Assembly (NCBI GenBank): GCA_025359905.1
Contig: JANYDF010000107.1
Span: 1-64,000, forward strand
DNA length: 64,000 bases
Direction of reading: 5' to 3'
DNA from: Rhodospirillales bacterium
GTDB lineage: Bacteria; Pseudomonadota; Alphaproteobacteria; Acetobacterales; Acetobacteraceae
The notes below the pieces were generated by a model. That model was given only the letters and a program-made list of their open reading frames with translations. It had not been told where the DNA came from and ran no database searches. Positions 54,685-62,496 of the stretch are shown here, one piece after another (position 1 is the stretch's first letter; every line of letters starts with the position of its first letter). Made by a program: the position numbers and the translations under genes.

Positions 54685-57021
54685 ATGACCGATACAGCAA
54701 CCGGGATCGACGACATCGCGGCGCCAGACAGCGGATTTCGCCCGCACACCTCGCACTGGGGCACGTTTTCCGCTCGGATGCGCGACGGCAAACTCGACGT
54801 GCGTGACCACGCTGGCGACCCCGATCCGAACCGGCTGGTCGACAACTTTCCGGCAGCCCTGCGCCACCGCGCGCGGATTGCGCAGCCGATGGTGCGCCGT
54901 GGCTGGCTGGAGCATGGCCCAGGCCCTGAGCGCAAGCGTGGCCGCGACGAATTCGTGCCGGTGTCGTGGGATCGCGCGCTCGATTTGCTCGCCGCCGAAT
55001 TGGCGCGGGTACGCGATACGCACGGGCCAGGTGCGGTGTTCGGCGGCTCGTACGGCTGGGCCAGCGCCGGGCGCTTTCATCACGCGCAAAGCCAGGTGCA
55101 CCGCTTTTTGAATATGTCGCTCGGCGGCTATGTCCGCTCGGTCAACAGCTACAGTTCCGGCGCCGCCTCGGTGGTGATCCCGCATATCATCGGCGATTAC
55201 GAAGATCTCACCAAGAGCAACGTCACCTGGGAACAGATCGCCGAGCACAGCGAAATCGTGGTCGCGTTCGGCGGCATGGCGCTGAAGAACGCCATGATCG
55301 CGGGCGGCGGCATCAGCGAGCATGTCGAGCGCGGCGCGATGCAGCGGGCCCAGGCGCGCGGCTGCGAATTCGTGCTGGCCGGGCCGTTGCGCAGCGACTT
55401 ACCCGACGAGGCCGGAGCGGAATGGCTCAGCCTGATCCCCGGCACCGACACTGCGCTGATGCTGGCGCTGGTGCATACCCTTGCCGCCGAAGGGCTGCAC
55501 GACCGCGCATTTCTGGATCGGTTCACCGAAGGCTGGCCGATCTTCGAGCGATACCTGATGGGCCTGGATGACGGCCAGCCAAAGGATGCGGCCTGGGCCG
55601 CGCCGATCACCGGCGTGGATGCGCAGACCATCATCGCCCTCGCGCGCCGAATGCACGGCAAGCGTGCGCTGATTGTGGTCGCCCATTCACTGCAACGCTC
55701 GGAGCACGGCGAGCAGCCGGTGTGGATGGGGGCGGTGCTTGCCGCTGCCTTGGGCCAGATCGGCTTGCCGGGCGGCGGTTACGGCTATGCGCTTGGCGCC
55801 ATCGGCTACTACGGCCGCCGCGCGACCGCCGTGCCGTTGCCGAATCTTGTGCAGGGCCGCAACACCGTCACTGACTTCATTCCGGTGGCGCGGATTTCCG
55901 ACATGCTGCTGAACCCCGGCAGCCCCTATCGCTACAACGGCGAAACGCGCACCTATCCCGACATTCGGCTGGTCTACTGGGCGGGCGGCAATCCGTTCCA
56001 CCATCATCAGGATCTGAACCGGCTGCGCCGCGCCTTCGCACAGGTCGATACGCTGGTGGTGCACGAACTGGCCTGGACCGCCACCGCGCGGCACGCCGAT
56101 ATCGTGCTGCCCTGCACGATGACGCTGGAGCGGGAAGACATCGGCGGCAATCCCAACGACCCGTTGCTGGTCGCCATGCACAAAGTCACCGAGCCGTTCG
56201 AGCAGGCGCGCGACGACTACGCCATCTTCTCCGGTCTCGCCGAACGGCTTGGCGTCGGGGAGATGTTCACCGAAGGGCGCACGCCACGGCAGTGGCTGGA
56301 ATATCTGTATGAGCGCATCCGCGCCGGATTGGCGCGGCAGCAGCTACCGGCGCCAAGTTTCGACGAATTTTGGGCCATGGGAACGCTGAGCCTGCCGATG
56401 CGCCCAGACGATGGCGGTGCGCTGCGGCGCTTCCGCGACGACCCCGATGCCAATCCGCTGCGCACGCCGAGCGGAAAGTTGGAGATTTATTCGGCAACCA
56501 TTGCCAGCTTCGGCGAAGCCAGTTGCCCGGGCCATCCGGCGTGGCTGCCGCCCGAGCATGTGCCGGATGCGGCGGCGCCATTGGTGCTGGTCGCCAATCA
56601 ACCCGCGACCCGGCTGCACAGCCAGTTCGACTTCGGCGGCCACAGCAGCGGCGCCAAGCATCGCGGGCGTGAGGTTGCACGGCTGCACCCCATCGACGCC
56701 GCCGCGCGCGGCATCGTTGACGGCGATATTGTGCGTCTTTTCAATGCGCGCGGCGCATGCCTTGCGGGCGTAGTGGTGACCGATGGCATCCGGCCCGGCG
56801 TGGTGCAAATCCCAACCGGCGCCTGGTACGACCCCGAAGACCCCGAGGACGACATGGCGCTCTGCGTGCATGGCAACCCCAACGTGCTGACCCGCGACGT
56901 CGGCACATCGGCTTTGGCGCAGGGCTGCACCGGGCAGTTGACGACCGTTCAGGTGGAGCGGTTCGACGGCAATCTGCCGCCGATCCGGGCTTTTGATCCA
57001 CCGCAGGCAAAAATTATATAA
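54685..57021 (+). CDS. bisC: Biotin sulfoxide reductase-like molybdopterin oxidoreductase
   Basis: A cytoplasmic Mo-bis-MGD reductase of S- or N-oxides, 778 aa. SYGWASAGRFHHAQSQ holds the Mo-ligating Ser127, as in the DMSO/TMAO/biotin sulfoxide reductase family. The cofactor-binding regions YWAGGNPFHHHQD and ADIVLPCTMTLEREDIG are clear. There is no Tat signal and no N-terminal Fe-S cysteine motif, which favours BisC over periplasmic TorA or DorA. AAGGAG precedes the ATG. No cytochrome or maturation gene is beside it, so electron donors are encoded elsewhere. Reduction of methionine sulfoxide is another possible role. Confidence 0.85.
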   Translation: MTDTATGIDDIAAPDSGFRPHTSHWGTFSARMRDGKLDVRDHAGDPDPNRLVDNFPAALRHRARIAQPMVRRGWLEHGPGPERKRGRDEFVPVSWDRALDLLAAELARVRDTHGPGAVFGGSYGWASAGRFHHAQSQVHRFLNMSLGGYVRSVNSYSSGAASVVIPHIIGDYEDLTKSNVTWEQIAEHSEIVVAFGGMALKNAMIAGGGISEHVERGAMQRAQARGCEFVLAGPLRSDLPDEAGAEWLSLIPGTDTALMLALVHTLAAEGLHDRAFLDRFTEGWPIFERYLMGLDDGQPKDAAWAAPITGVDAQTIIALARRMHGKRALIVVAHSLQRSEHGEQPVWMGAVLAAALGQIGLPGGGYGYALGAIGYYGRRATAVPLPNLVQGRNTVTDFIPVARISDMLLNPGSPYRYNGETRTYPDIRLVYWAGGNPFHHHQDLNRLRRAFAQVDTLVVHELAWTATARHADIVLPCTMTLEREDIGGNPNDPLLVAMHKVTEPFEQARDDYAIFSGLAERLGVGEMFTEGRTPRQWLEYLYERIRAGLARQQLPAPSFDEFWAMGTLSLPMRPDDGGALRRFRDDPDANPLRTPSGKLEIYSATIASFGEASCPGHPAWLPPEHVPDAAAPLVLVANQPATRLHSQFDFGGHSSGAKHRGREVARLHPIDAAARGIVDGDIVRLFNARGACLAGVVVTDGIRPGVVQIPTGAWYDPEDPEDDMALCVHGNPNVLTRDVGTSALAQGCTGQLTTVQVERFDGNLPPIRAFDPPQAKII

Positions 57022-57039
57022 CATAATAATTGCCGTAGA

Positions 57040-57070
57040 GGCGTGGCTCTGCCAGCGGCAGGGCCACGCC
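57040..57070. terminator. Bidirectional hairpin between convergent genes
   Basis: A 14-bp stem with one G-U pair (GGCGTGGCTCTGCC with GGCAGGGCCACGCC) and a 3-nt loop AGC, 19 bp after the bisC-like stop and 7 bp before the GST gene end. An AT-rich stretch (57011-57030) lies on its left side, giving a T-rich tail for transcripts from the GST side. Confidence 0.65.
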
Positions 57071-57076
57071 GTTGGC

Positions 57077-57952
57077 TCAATCGGCAGCGGCCAGCTTGTC
57101 CTGCGTCTTGGTGTCGAAGTCGCCGGCGTCGTGGCGTTCATGCAACTGGCTGGCCAAGTCGCCGAACGAGCGATTGACCATGCGGCCGCGCTTCACCGCA
57201 GGCCGGCCGGCGATGGCGGCTGCCCAGCGCTGCACGTTCTTGTAGGACTGCACATCGAGAAACTCGGCGGCACCGTACAGCGTGCCCAAGGCCAGGGCCC
57301 CATACCAGGGCCACACAGCAATATCGGCAATCGTGTAGTCCTCGCCAGCCAGATACGCGGTTTCGGCCAGACGCCGGTCGAGTACGTCCAGTTCGCGCTT
57401 CACTTCCATGGTAAAGCGGTTGATCGGGTATTCCATTTTGCTCGGCGCGTAAGCGTAGAAATGACCGAAGCCGCCGCCGAGATACGGCGCGCTGCCCATT
57501 TGCCAGAACAGCCACGACAGACATTCCGCGCGCGCCGCGCCGCTGCTAGGCAGCAAGGCGCCGAACTTCTCGGCTAGGTGCACCAGAATAGCGCCGGATT
57601 CGAAGACGCGGACCGGCGTGGGGCCGCTGCGGTCCAGCAGCGCCGGGATTTTGGAATTCGGATTGACTGCGACAAAGCCACTGGAGAATTGGTCGCCTTC
57701 GTTGATCCTGATGAGCCAGGCATCGTACTCCGCGCCGGTGTGGCCGAGCGCCAGCAGTTCCTCCAGCATCACCGTCACCTTCACGCCGTTCGGCGTGGCC
57801 AGCGAATACAGTTGCAGTGGATGGCCGCCGACCGGAAGCTCCTTGTCGTGCGTCGGCCCGGCGATGGGGCGATTGATGTTGGCGAATTGGCCGCCATTGG
57901 CTTTGTCCCAGGTCCAGACCTTGGGCGGGACGTACTCGGTCGGGGTGCTCAT
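57077..57952 (-). CDS. yghU: YghU-like glutathione S-transferase family protein
   Basis: A 291-aa GST-fold protein close in length and pattern to YghU: the N-terminal extension YVPPKVWTWDKANGG, thioredoxin-like domain LQLYSLATPNGVKVTVMLEE, the GSH-contact VNPNSKIPALLDR and ESGAILVHLAEKFG, and a C-terminal helical domain (EDYTIADIAVWPWYG). YghU-type enzymes have disulfide reductase activity. The start at 57952 has AGGAG upstream; three earlier Met codons are less likely. It stands alone on this strand. Confidence 0.9.
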   Translation of the reverse strand: MSTPTEYVPPKVWTWDKANGGQFANINRPIAGPTHDKELPVGGHPLQLYSLATPNGVKVTVMLEELLALGHTGAEYDAWLIRINEGDQFSSGFVAVNPNSKIPALLDRSGPTPVRVFESGAILVHLAEKFGALLPSSGAARAECLSWLFWQMGSAPYLGGGFGHFYAYAPSKMEYPINRFTMEVKRELDVLDRRLAETAYLAGEDYTIADIAVWPWYGALALGTLYGAAEFLDVQSYKNVQRWAAAIAGRPAVKRGRMVNRSFGDLASQLHERHDAGDFDTKTQDKLAAAD

Positions 57953-58056
57953 GCGGCAAGCTCCTGTCATCATGCGCGGGCGTCATCCACACCGCGACGT
58001 TGAGCGGTGACATGGCGACTGCGGAGCCTGAGGCAATAGCTGCGCCGGCTTGCGCG

Positions 58057-58800
58057 CTACGTGGCGTAATCGGGTTCCTCGCGATCCAGCACCCGGCGCC
58101 AGGCGTTCAAATGCAGGCGCGCGTCCATCACCTCGCCCCATGCGCCGCGATGCGGAGGGCGTTGCGGCGGCGGCAACGCCCCGAGCCGCCCACCCGAGGC
58201 AGACGCGGTCATCTGGTACATCGCCGTTCGCTCTGCCATGTACAATTCGTCGAATGCGTCGTGCGGCGTTGGGCCCACGACGGTGACGCCGTGATGGCGC
58301 ATTACCAGAATGCTGCGGCCATCGAGCGCGTTGGCGATGCGGTCACCCTCCGCCACATCCACCGCCGGCGCGAACCCGTCATCGTCGTAAGCGATCCGCC
58401 CGTTCAGCAGCAGGTTGTTGTGATGCACCATCTCCAACCGCCCATTTTCGAGCAGCGACAGCGCGGTGAGGTATTGCGGATGCACGTGCAGCACGCAGGC
58501 GGCGGCCGGGTGGCGCAGATGGATGCGCGCATGGATGGCGAAAGCGACCTTGCGCAATTCGCCGTGCCCGCGCAGTACACGGCCGTCGAGGTCGCAGACG
58601 ATCAGCGAACTGGCGGTGATCTCGCGGAACAGCATCCCGCGCGGATTGATCAGGAACGCCGGGGCATCTCCCGGCAGCATCAGGCTGTTATGGTTGCCGA
58701 TTTGCTCATTCCAATTCAGCCGGGCAGCGACGCGGAACACCGCCGCGAGATCGCAGCGCAGCGCCCACTCGGCGTCCTCGGTCGCGGTCCGGCTGTTCAT
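58057..58800 (-). CDS. Class II aldolase/adducin family protein
   Basis: A zinc-dependent aldolase-fold protein of 247 aa. Metal ligands His105 and His107 (VLHVHPQYLTAL) and His169 (MRHHGVTVVG) are in place; the N-terminal substrate-binding region reads GNHNSLMLPG. Members include fuculose-phosphate aldolase and ribulose-phosphate epimerase, but this branch is usually unassigned. ATG 58800 is preferred; a start at 58836 is possible. It is divergent from a kinase and an SDR gene that may share its pathway. Confidence 0.82.
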   Translation of the reverse strand: MNSRTATEDAEWALRCDLAAVFRVAARLNWNEQIGNHNSLMLPGDAPAFLINPRGMLFREITASSLIVCDLDGRVLRGHGELRKVAFAIHARIHLRHPAAACVLHVHPQYLTALSLLENGRLEMVHHNNLLLNGRIAYDDDGFAPAVDVAEGDRIANALDGRSILVMRHHGVTVVGPTPHDAFDELYMAERTAMYQMTASASGGRLGALPPPQRPPHRGAWGEVMDARLHLNAWRRVLDREEPDYAT

Positions 58801-58970
58801 GCGCGTGGCCCCGTCTTGCTGGCGAAAGGCGATCACGATAACGGCGGCAATCGCCGCCAGGAAGGCATGGCCGCTGAACGCCGTTCCGGGCTGTCAAACG
58901 CGCGTCCGCGTTGGTCAAGAGCGCCGTGGTCTGCCCGCTAGACTGCTGCGATGACAGGATTCAGCAACGC

Positions 58971-59975
58971 ATGACCGACGACGGACCGGCTCCGCAGCCC
59001 GATTTCGCGCCGTTCGACCGGCTGGCGCAAGCATCGCTGACGCGGTGGGGGCTGCCCGAGGGCGCGCACACGCGCCTCGTCAACCACTCGGAAAACATCA
59101 CCTATATCGTCGACCGCGCTGACGGCGGGCCACGCAGTGTGCTGCGGCTGCACCGCCCCGGCTACCACAGCGACGCGGCCATCCATTCCGAGTTGGCGTG
59201 GCTGAACGCACTGCGCACCGAGGCTGGGGCGGAAGTGCCGGTGGCGCTACCGGCACTGGATGGCAGCATCTTACAGGTGCTGCACAGCGCCGAACTGCCC
59301 GAACCGCGCCGCGCGGCGATGTTCAGCTATCTGGACGGCCACGAACCCGAGGGCGAACTCGGCCCGTCCTTCGAGCAACTGGGCGAGATCACCGCGCGGC
59401 TACATGTTCATGCACGGCAGTGGCGCCCGCCCGCCGGATTCACCCGCTTCGCCTGGGATTTCGACACCATGCTCGGCGGCGAGCGGCGGATTTGGGGGCG
59501 CTGGCAGGATGGCCTGGGCGTCGCGGGCCCGGTCGCCGCACTGCTGCAACGGCTATGCGACACGCTGGAGCGGCGGCTGGCTGCGTTCGGCTCCGGCCCG
59601 GACCGGCGCGGCTTGATCCATGCCGATCTGCGGCTGGCCAACTTGCTGGTGGACGGCGGCCGCGTGAAGGTGATCGACTTCGACGACTGCGGCGGCGGCT
59701 GGTTCCTGTACGATTACGGCACCTCATTGAGTTTCATTGAGAACCGGCCGGACGTGGCGGAACTAACCGGCGCGTGGCTGAGCGGCTATCGCCGTGTGGC
59801 GCCGCTCGGCGCCGAGGAGGAGGCGGAATTGCCGACCTTCCTGCTGCTGCGCCGCCTGATGCTGGTGGCGTGGCTCGGCTCGCACCGCGACACCGACCTG
59901 GCCCGGCAATTGGGCGTGCCATACACGCTGGACAGTTGCGCGCTGGCCGAGACCTATCTGAGCCGTTTCGCTTGA
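58971..59975 (+). CDS. APH-fold kinase (homoserine kinase/SrkA-like)
   Basis: A 334-aa kinase of the aminoglycoside phosphotransferase superfamily. The catalytic loop is LIHADLRLANLL near residue 218 and the metal-binding loop VIDFDDCGGG near 238; the N-terminal VNHSENITYIVD is the nucleotide-binding strand pair. It most resembles SrkA/YihE and type II homoserine kinases, which phosphorylate small hydroxyl compounds or Ser/Thr. The ATG at 58971 has a weak ribosome site. The SDR gene follows by 25 bp. Confidence 0.83.
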   Translation: MTDDGPAPQPDFAPFDRLAQASLTRWGLPEGAHTRLVNHSENITYIVDRADGGPRSVLRLHRPGYHSDAAIHSELAWLNALRTEAGAEVPVALPALDGSILQVLHSAELPEPRRAAMFSYLDGHEPEGELGPSFEQLGEITARLHVHARQWRPPAGFTRFAWDFDTMLGGERRIWGRWQDGLGVAGPVAALLQRLCDTLERRLAAFGSGPDRRGLIHADLRLANLLVDGGRVKVIDFDDCGGGWFLYDYGTSLSFIENRPDVAELTGAWLSGYRRVAPLGAEEEAELPTFLLLRRLMLVAWLGSHRDTDLARQLGVPYTLDSCALAETYLSRFA

Positions 59976-60000
59976 TCTTTTGCATCGGGAGCCGAATGCC

Positions 60001-60786
60001 ATGCTGACCTCCATCGCCGGACGTTCTGTTATCGTCACCGGGGCCAGCCGGGGCATCGGGCGCGGGATGGCCCGCGTGTTCGCCGCCAAGGGCGCGAAGG
60101 TGCTGGTGGTGTCACGCGATCAGGCGCAGGCCGATGCCGCCGCCGCCGCGATCCGCGCCGAGGGCGGCATTGCCAGCGGCTTCGCCGCCGACGTGGCCGC
60201 CGCCGAAGCCGCCGCCCGCATGGCCGAAGCCGCCATCGACCGGCACGGCGGCATCGACATTCTATGCGCCAACGCGGGTATTTTCCCCGGCGCCAAACTG
60301 TTCGAGATGACGCTGGAGCAGTGGAACCATGTGTTGTCCAACAACTTGTCCAGCACGTTCCTGAGCGTGTCGGCCTGCATTCCCGCATTGGCCAAAACCG
60401 GGCGCGGGCGGATTGTGATTACTTCGTCCATCACCGGCCCCATCACCGGCTCGCCCGGCTGGTCGCATTACGGCGCCAGCAAGGCCGGGCAACTGGGTTT
60501 CATGCGCACGGCCGCCATCGAACTGGCCCCGCGCGGCATCACCGTGAACGCGGTGCTGCCCGGCAACATCCGTACCGAGGGATTGGACGGCGTGGGCGGC
60601 GACTACATCGCCAAAATGACCGCCTCGGTGCCGCAGGCGCGGTTGGGCAGCGTGGAGGATATTGCCTACGCGGCGCTGTTTTTTGCCAGCGATGAGGCGG
60701 GGTATATTACGGGGCAGACGATTGTGATCGATGGCGGGCAGGTGTTGCCGGAGTCTTTGAGTGCGTTGGAGGAGATGGGGGGCTGA
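60001..60786 (+). CDS. Short-chain dehydrogenase/reductase
   Basis: A classical SDR of 261 aa. The cofactor motif is TGASRGIGRGM at residues 13-23, NAG lies near 90, catalytic Ser is in ITSSITGP and Tyr-x3-Lys in SHYGASKAGQ. It closes with YAALFFASDEAGYITGQTIV, then IDGGQ. Placed after the kinase, it may oxidise a sugar or hydroxy-acid intermediate. A copy of the dispersed 40-mer begins at its last base. Confidence 0.92.
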   Translation: MLTSIAGRSVIVTGASRGIGRGMARVFAAKGAKVLVVSRDQAQADAAAAAIRAEGGIASGFAADVAAAEAAARMAEAAIDRHGGIDILCANAGIFPGAKLFEMTLEQWNHVLSNNLSSTFLSVSACIPALAKTGRGRIVITSSITGPITGSPGWSHYGASKAGQLGFMRTAAIELAPRGITVNAVLPGNIRTEGLDGVGGDYIAKMTASVPQARLGSVEDIAYAALFFASDEAGYITGQTIVIDGGQVLPESLSALEEMGG

Positions 60787-60825
60787 TACCAAATCTCGCT
60801 GATCAAAACGCATTGTCGTTGCCGG
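60786..60825 (+). repeat. Dispersed 40-mer, copy 2
   Basis: It matches the reverse complement of 16871-16910 at 37 of 40 positions, 44 kb away, and starts with ATACCAAATCTCGC. It abuts the SDR stop codon. Confidence 0.75.
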
Positions 60826-60916
60826 ATGAGCTTTGGCGATTGCAAGTGCAACGAAACCGCCGATCCTGCGCGTGGCCCTCATCGGCGGATTGCACTCGCC
60901 TTACGCAACGGCAACG
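60817..60916. repeat. Nested inverted repeat between convergent genes
   Basis: Three paired words nest around a 16-nt loop: CGTTGCC/GGCAACG (60817-60823, 60910-60916), GTGCAA/TTGCAC (60846-60851, 60890-60895) and CCGCCGAT/ATCGGCGG (60857-60864, 60881-60888). It overlaps the end of the dispersed 40-mer, suggesting a REP/BIME-type element that may also end both convergent transcripts. Confidence 0.55.
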
Positions 60917-60929
60917 CTCGTTGCCATAC

Positions 60930-61973
60930 TCAATCCACTCTCCCCATCCCCGCCAAACTCTGCTTGCGATACCGCATCGGCGCCATCCCCGCCCACTGAT
61001 GAAACGCCCGGCTGAACGCGCTGAGTTCCGAATACCCCAGCAGAAACGCAATCTCGGTCAACGGAATATGTGGCGTCGCCAGATATTGCAGCGCCAGATC
61101 GCGGCGCGATGCGCGGACCAAATCGGTAAACGTGTGGCCGCGTTCCTGCAAACGCCGGTGCAGCGTGCGGCTGGTCAGGCCCAGGTCGGCTGAGACGCGG
61201 CCGATGTCTGGGCCGCTGCCGGAAAAGCCGCGTTCGATGGCGTGGCGCACCAGCCCCACCAGATCGTCGGCGTTGGCGCGGGCCATGCGGTCGCGCAGTT
61301 GCGGTTCCAGCAGCGTCAGCAGATAGGCGTCGGCACTGGGCATCACCGTGTCCAGATCGCTGGCGCGGAACACGATGGCGTTGGTGGGGCGGGCGAAATA
61401 GGTGGGGGCGCGGAATACCTGCGCGTGCTCGTGCCCGTCCAGCGGGCGCGGGTGTTCGAAATGGATTTCCAGCGGCTGCCAGTTGCGGCCGATACCGTGC
61501 CAGAACAGGTTGCAGAACATGCCGAGCGACAATTCCGCATCTTGGCGGCGCTGGGCGATGCGGCCGTCCTGCACCTGATAATTCAGCGTGGCGATGTCGC
61601 CCGCCACGTGCAGTGACAGGCGGGAGCTTTCCTGATGCGCCGGGAAATAGCGGCTCATGTTGCGCAGCGCCGTGGCCAGCGTGGGCGAACTGATCGCCAC
61701 GTAGCCGATGGGGCCCAATTGGCGCGGGGTGAAGCCGTGGCCGAAATGCAGGCCGAAATTGTCGTCGCGGGTTTGCCGCGCCGCCGCCTCGAACAGCGCG
61801 CAGTAGCGCGCCAGCGTGAGTTCGCGCATCGGGTCGGCCAACTCGGCGGCGCGGATCGACGCGGCGCCCAGCACCCGGTCCGGGTCGGCGCCGAGGGCGG
61901 CGATGGCGTCCACCACGCCGTTGGCGGCGGAGGCGAGGATGCGCGGTTGGATAGCGGCGGCGGTGCCGCTCAT
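60930..61973 (-). CDS. AraC-family regulator (OruR/ArgR-like, arabinose-binding-type N-terminus)
   Basis: A 347-aa AraC regulator. The N-terminal ligand domain (about 15-210) resembles the OruR/VirS type (LGPIGYVAISSPTLATALRN). The C-terminal double HTH spans about 240-335 (ADLGLTSRTLHRRLQERGHT, then IAFLLGYSELSAFSRAFHQW). It is divergent from the dimethylformamidase-type genes with a 151-bp intergenic region, so it probably activates them. Confidence 0.88.
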   Translation of the reverse strand: MSGTAAAIQPRILASAANGVVDAIAALGADPDRVLGAASIRAAELADPMRELTLARYCALFEAAARQTRDDNFGLHFGHGFTPRQLGPIGYVAISSPTLATALRNMSRYFPAHQESSRLSLHVAGDIATLNYQVQDGRIAQRRQDAELSLGMFCNLFWHGIGRNWQPLEIHFEHPRPLDGHEHAQVFRAPTYFARPTNAIVFRASDLDTVMPSADAYLLTLLEPQLRDRMARANADDLVGLVRHAIERGFSGSGPDIGRVSADLGLTSRTLHRRLQERGHTFTDLVRASRRDLALQYLATPHIPLTEIAFLLGYSELSAFSRAFHQWAGMAPMRYRKQSLAGMGRVD

Positions 61974-62039
61974 GGGTGTGGCCTCCGGGGCTGGCGCGCG
62001 ATGTGTCCAGCGTGATTGCGCGTCAGGGTCGCGGCGCTG

Positions 62040-62065
62040 TCAAGGATCGGGCGGGCGCGGTCAAG
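62040..62065 (+). promoter_or_regulatory. Tandem TCAAG half-sites upstream of the dimethylformamidase-type genes
   Basis: TCAAG occurs at 62040-62044 and 62061-62065, direct repeats 21 bp apart (two helical turns), about 60-85 bp before the small-subunit ATG. AraC-family activators bind such same-face direct half-sites. A longer match (G-x-GCGCxGTCAAG) surrounds both copies loosely. Binding is inferred. Confidence 0.45.
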
Positions 62066-62124
62066 TTTACCGCCCGGGCGGCGCTACGCTTGCCGCCCTA
62101 CTTCCAGGCTCCGGACCGCACGCG

Positions 62125-62424
62125 ATGTATCAGATCACGCCGGACGACCGGCAATATGTCGAGGAATTCCGCAAGACGCCGGTGGGGCGGCACTCGCCCG
62201 GGCTGCAACGCATCCTGAATTTGTTTCGCGGCGAGGCGATGGCCGGCAAGTATGTGCTGGTTTGCACCAAGCCGCACCGCGAATGGATGCTGGGCCAATT
62301 CACCGGCGTGCGCGGCGAGAAGATCCGCATGACGAATCACAGCTTCACCTCGCTACACGAGGCCGAGTGGTACGTGTTCAAACAGCGCTGGAAGCGGCAC
62401 ACCGGCGAGGATCTGCCGGATTAG
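62125..62424 (+). CDS. N,N-dimethylformamidase small (alpha) subunit-like protein
   Basis: A 99-aa protein matching the pattern of the dimethylformamidase alpha subunit: HSPGLQRILNLFRG, then GKYVLVCTKPHREWMLG and SLHEAEWYVFKQRW. Known alpha subunits are about 130 aa, so this one has a shorter N-terminus. The large-subunit gene follows 72 bp downstream, which strongly supports the call. The alpha subunit packs against the catalytic beta subunit. The ATG at 62125 is the first in frame that gives family-like sequence. Confidence 0.75.
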   Translation: MYQITPDDRQYVEEFRKTPVGRHSPGLQRILNLFRGEAMAGKYVLVCTKPHREWMLGQFTGVRGEKIRMTNHSFTSLHEAEWYVFKQRWKRHTGEDLPD

Positions 62425-62496
62425 GCGGCACCCCACCCAACGGCATTCCAACGCGCGCGGCGTGCCGGCCTCGGCCGGCGGACCAAGGGACCAGCG

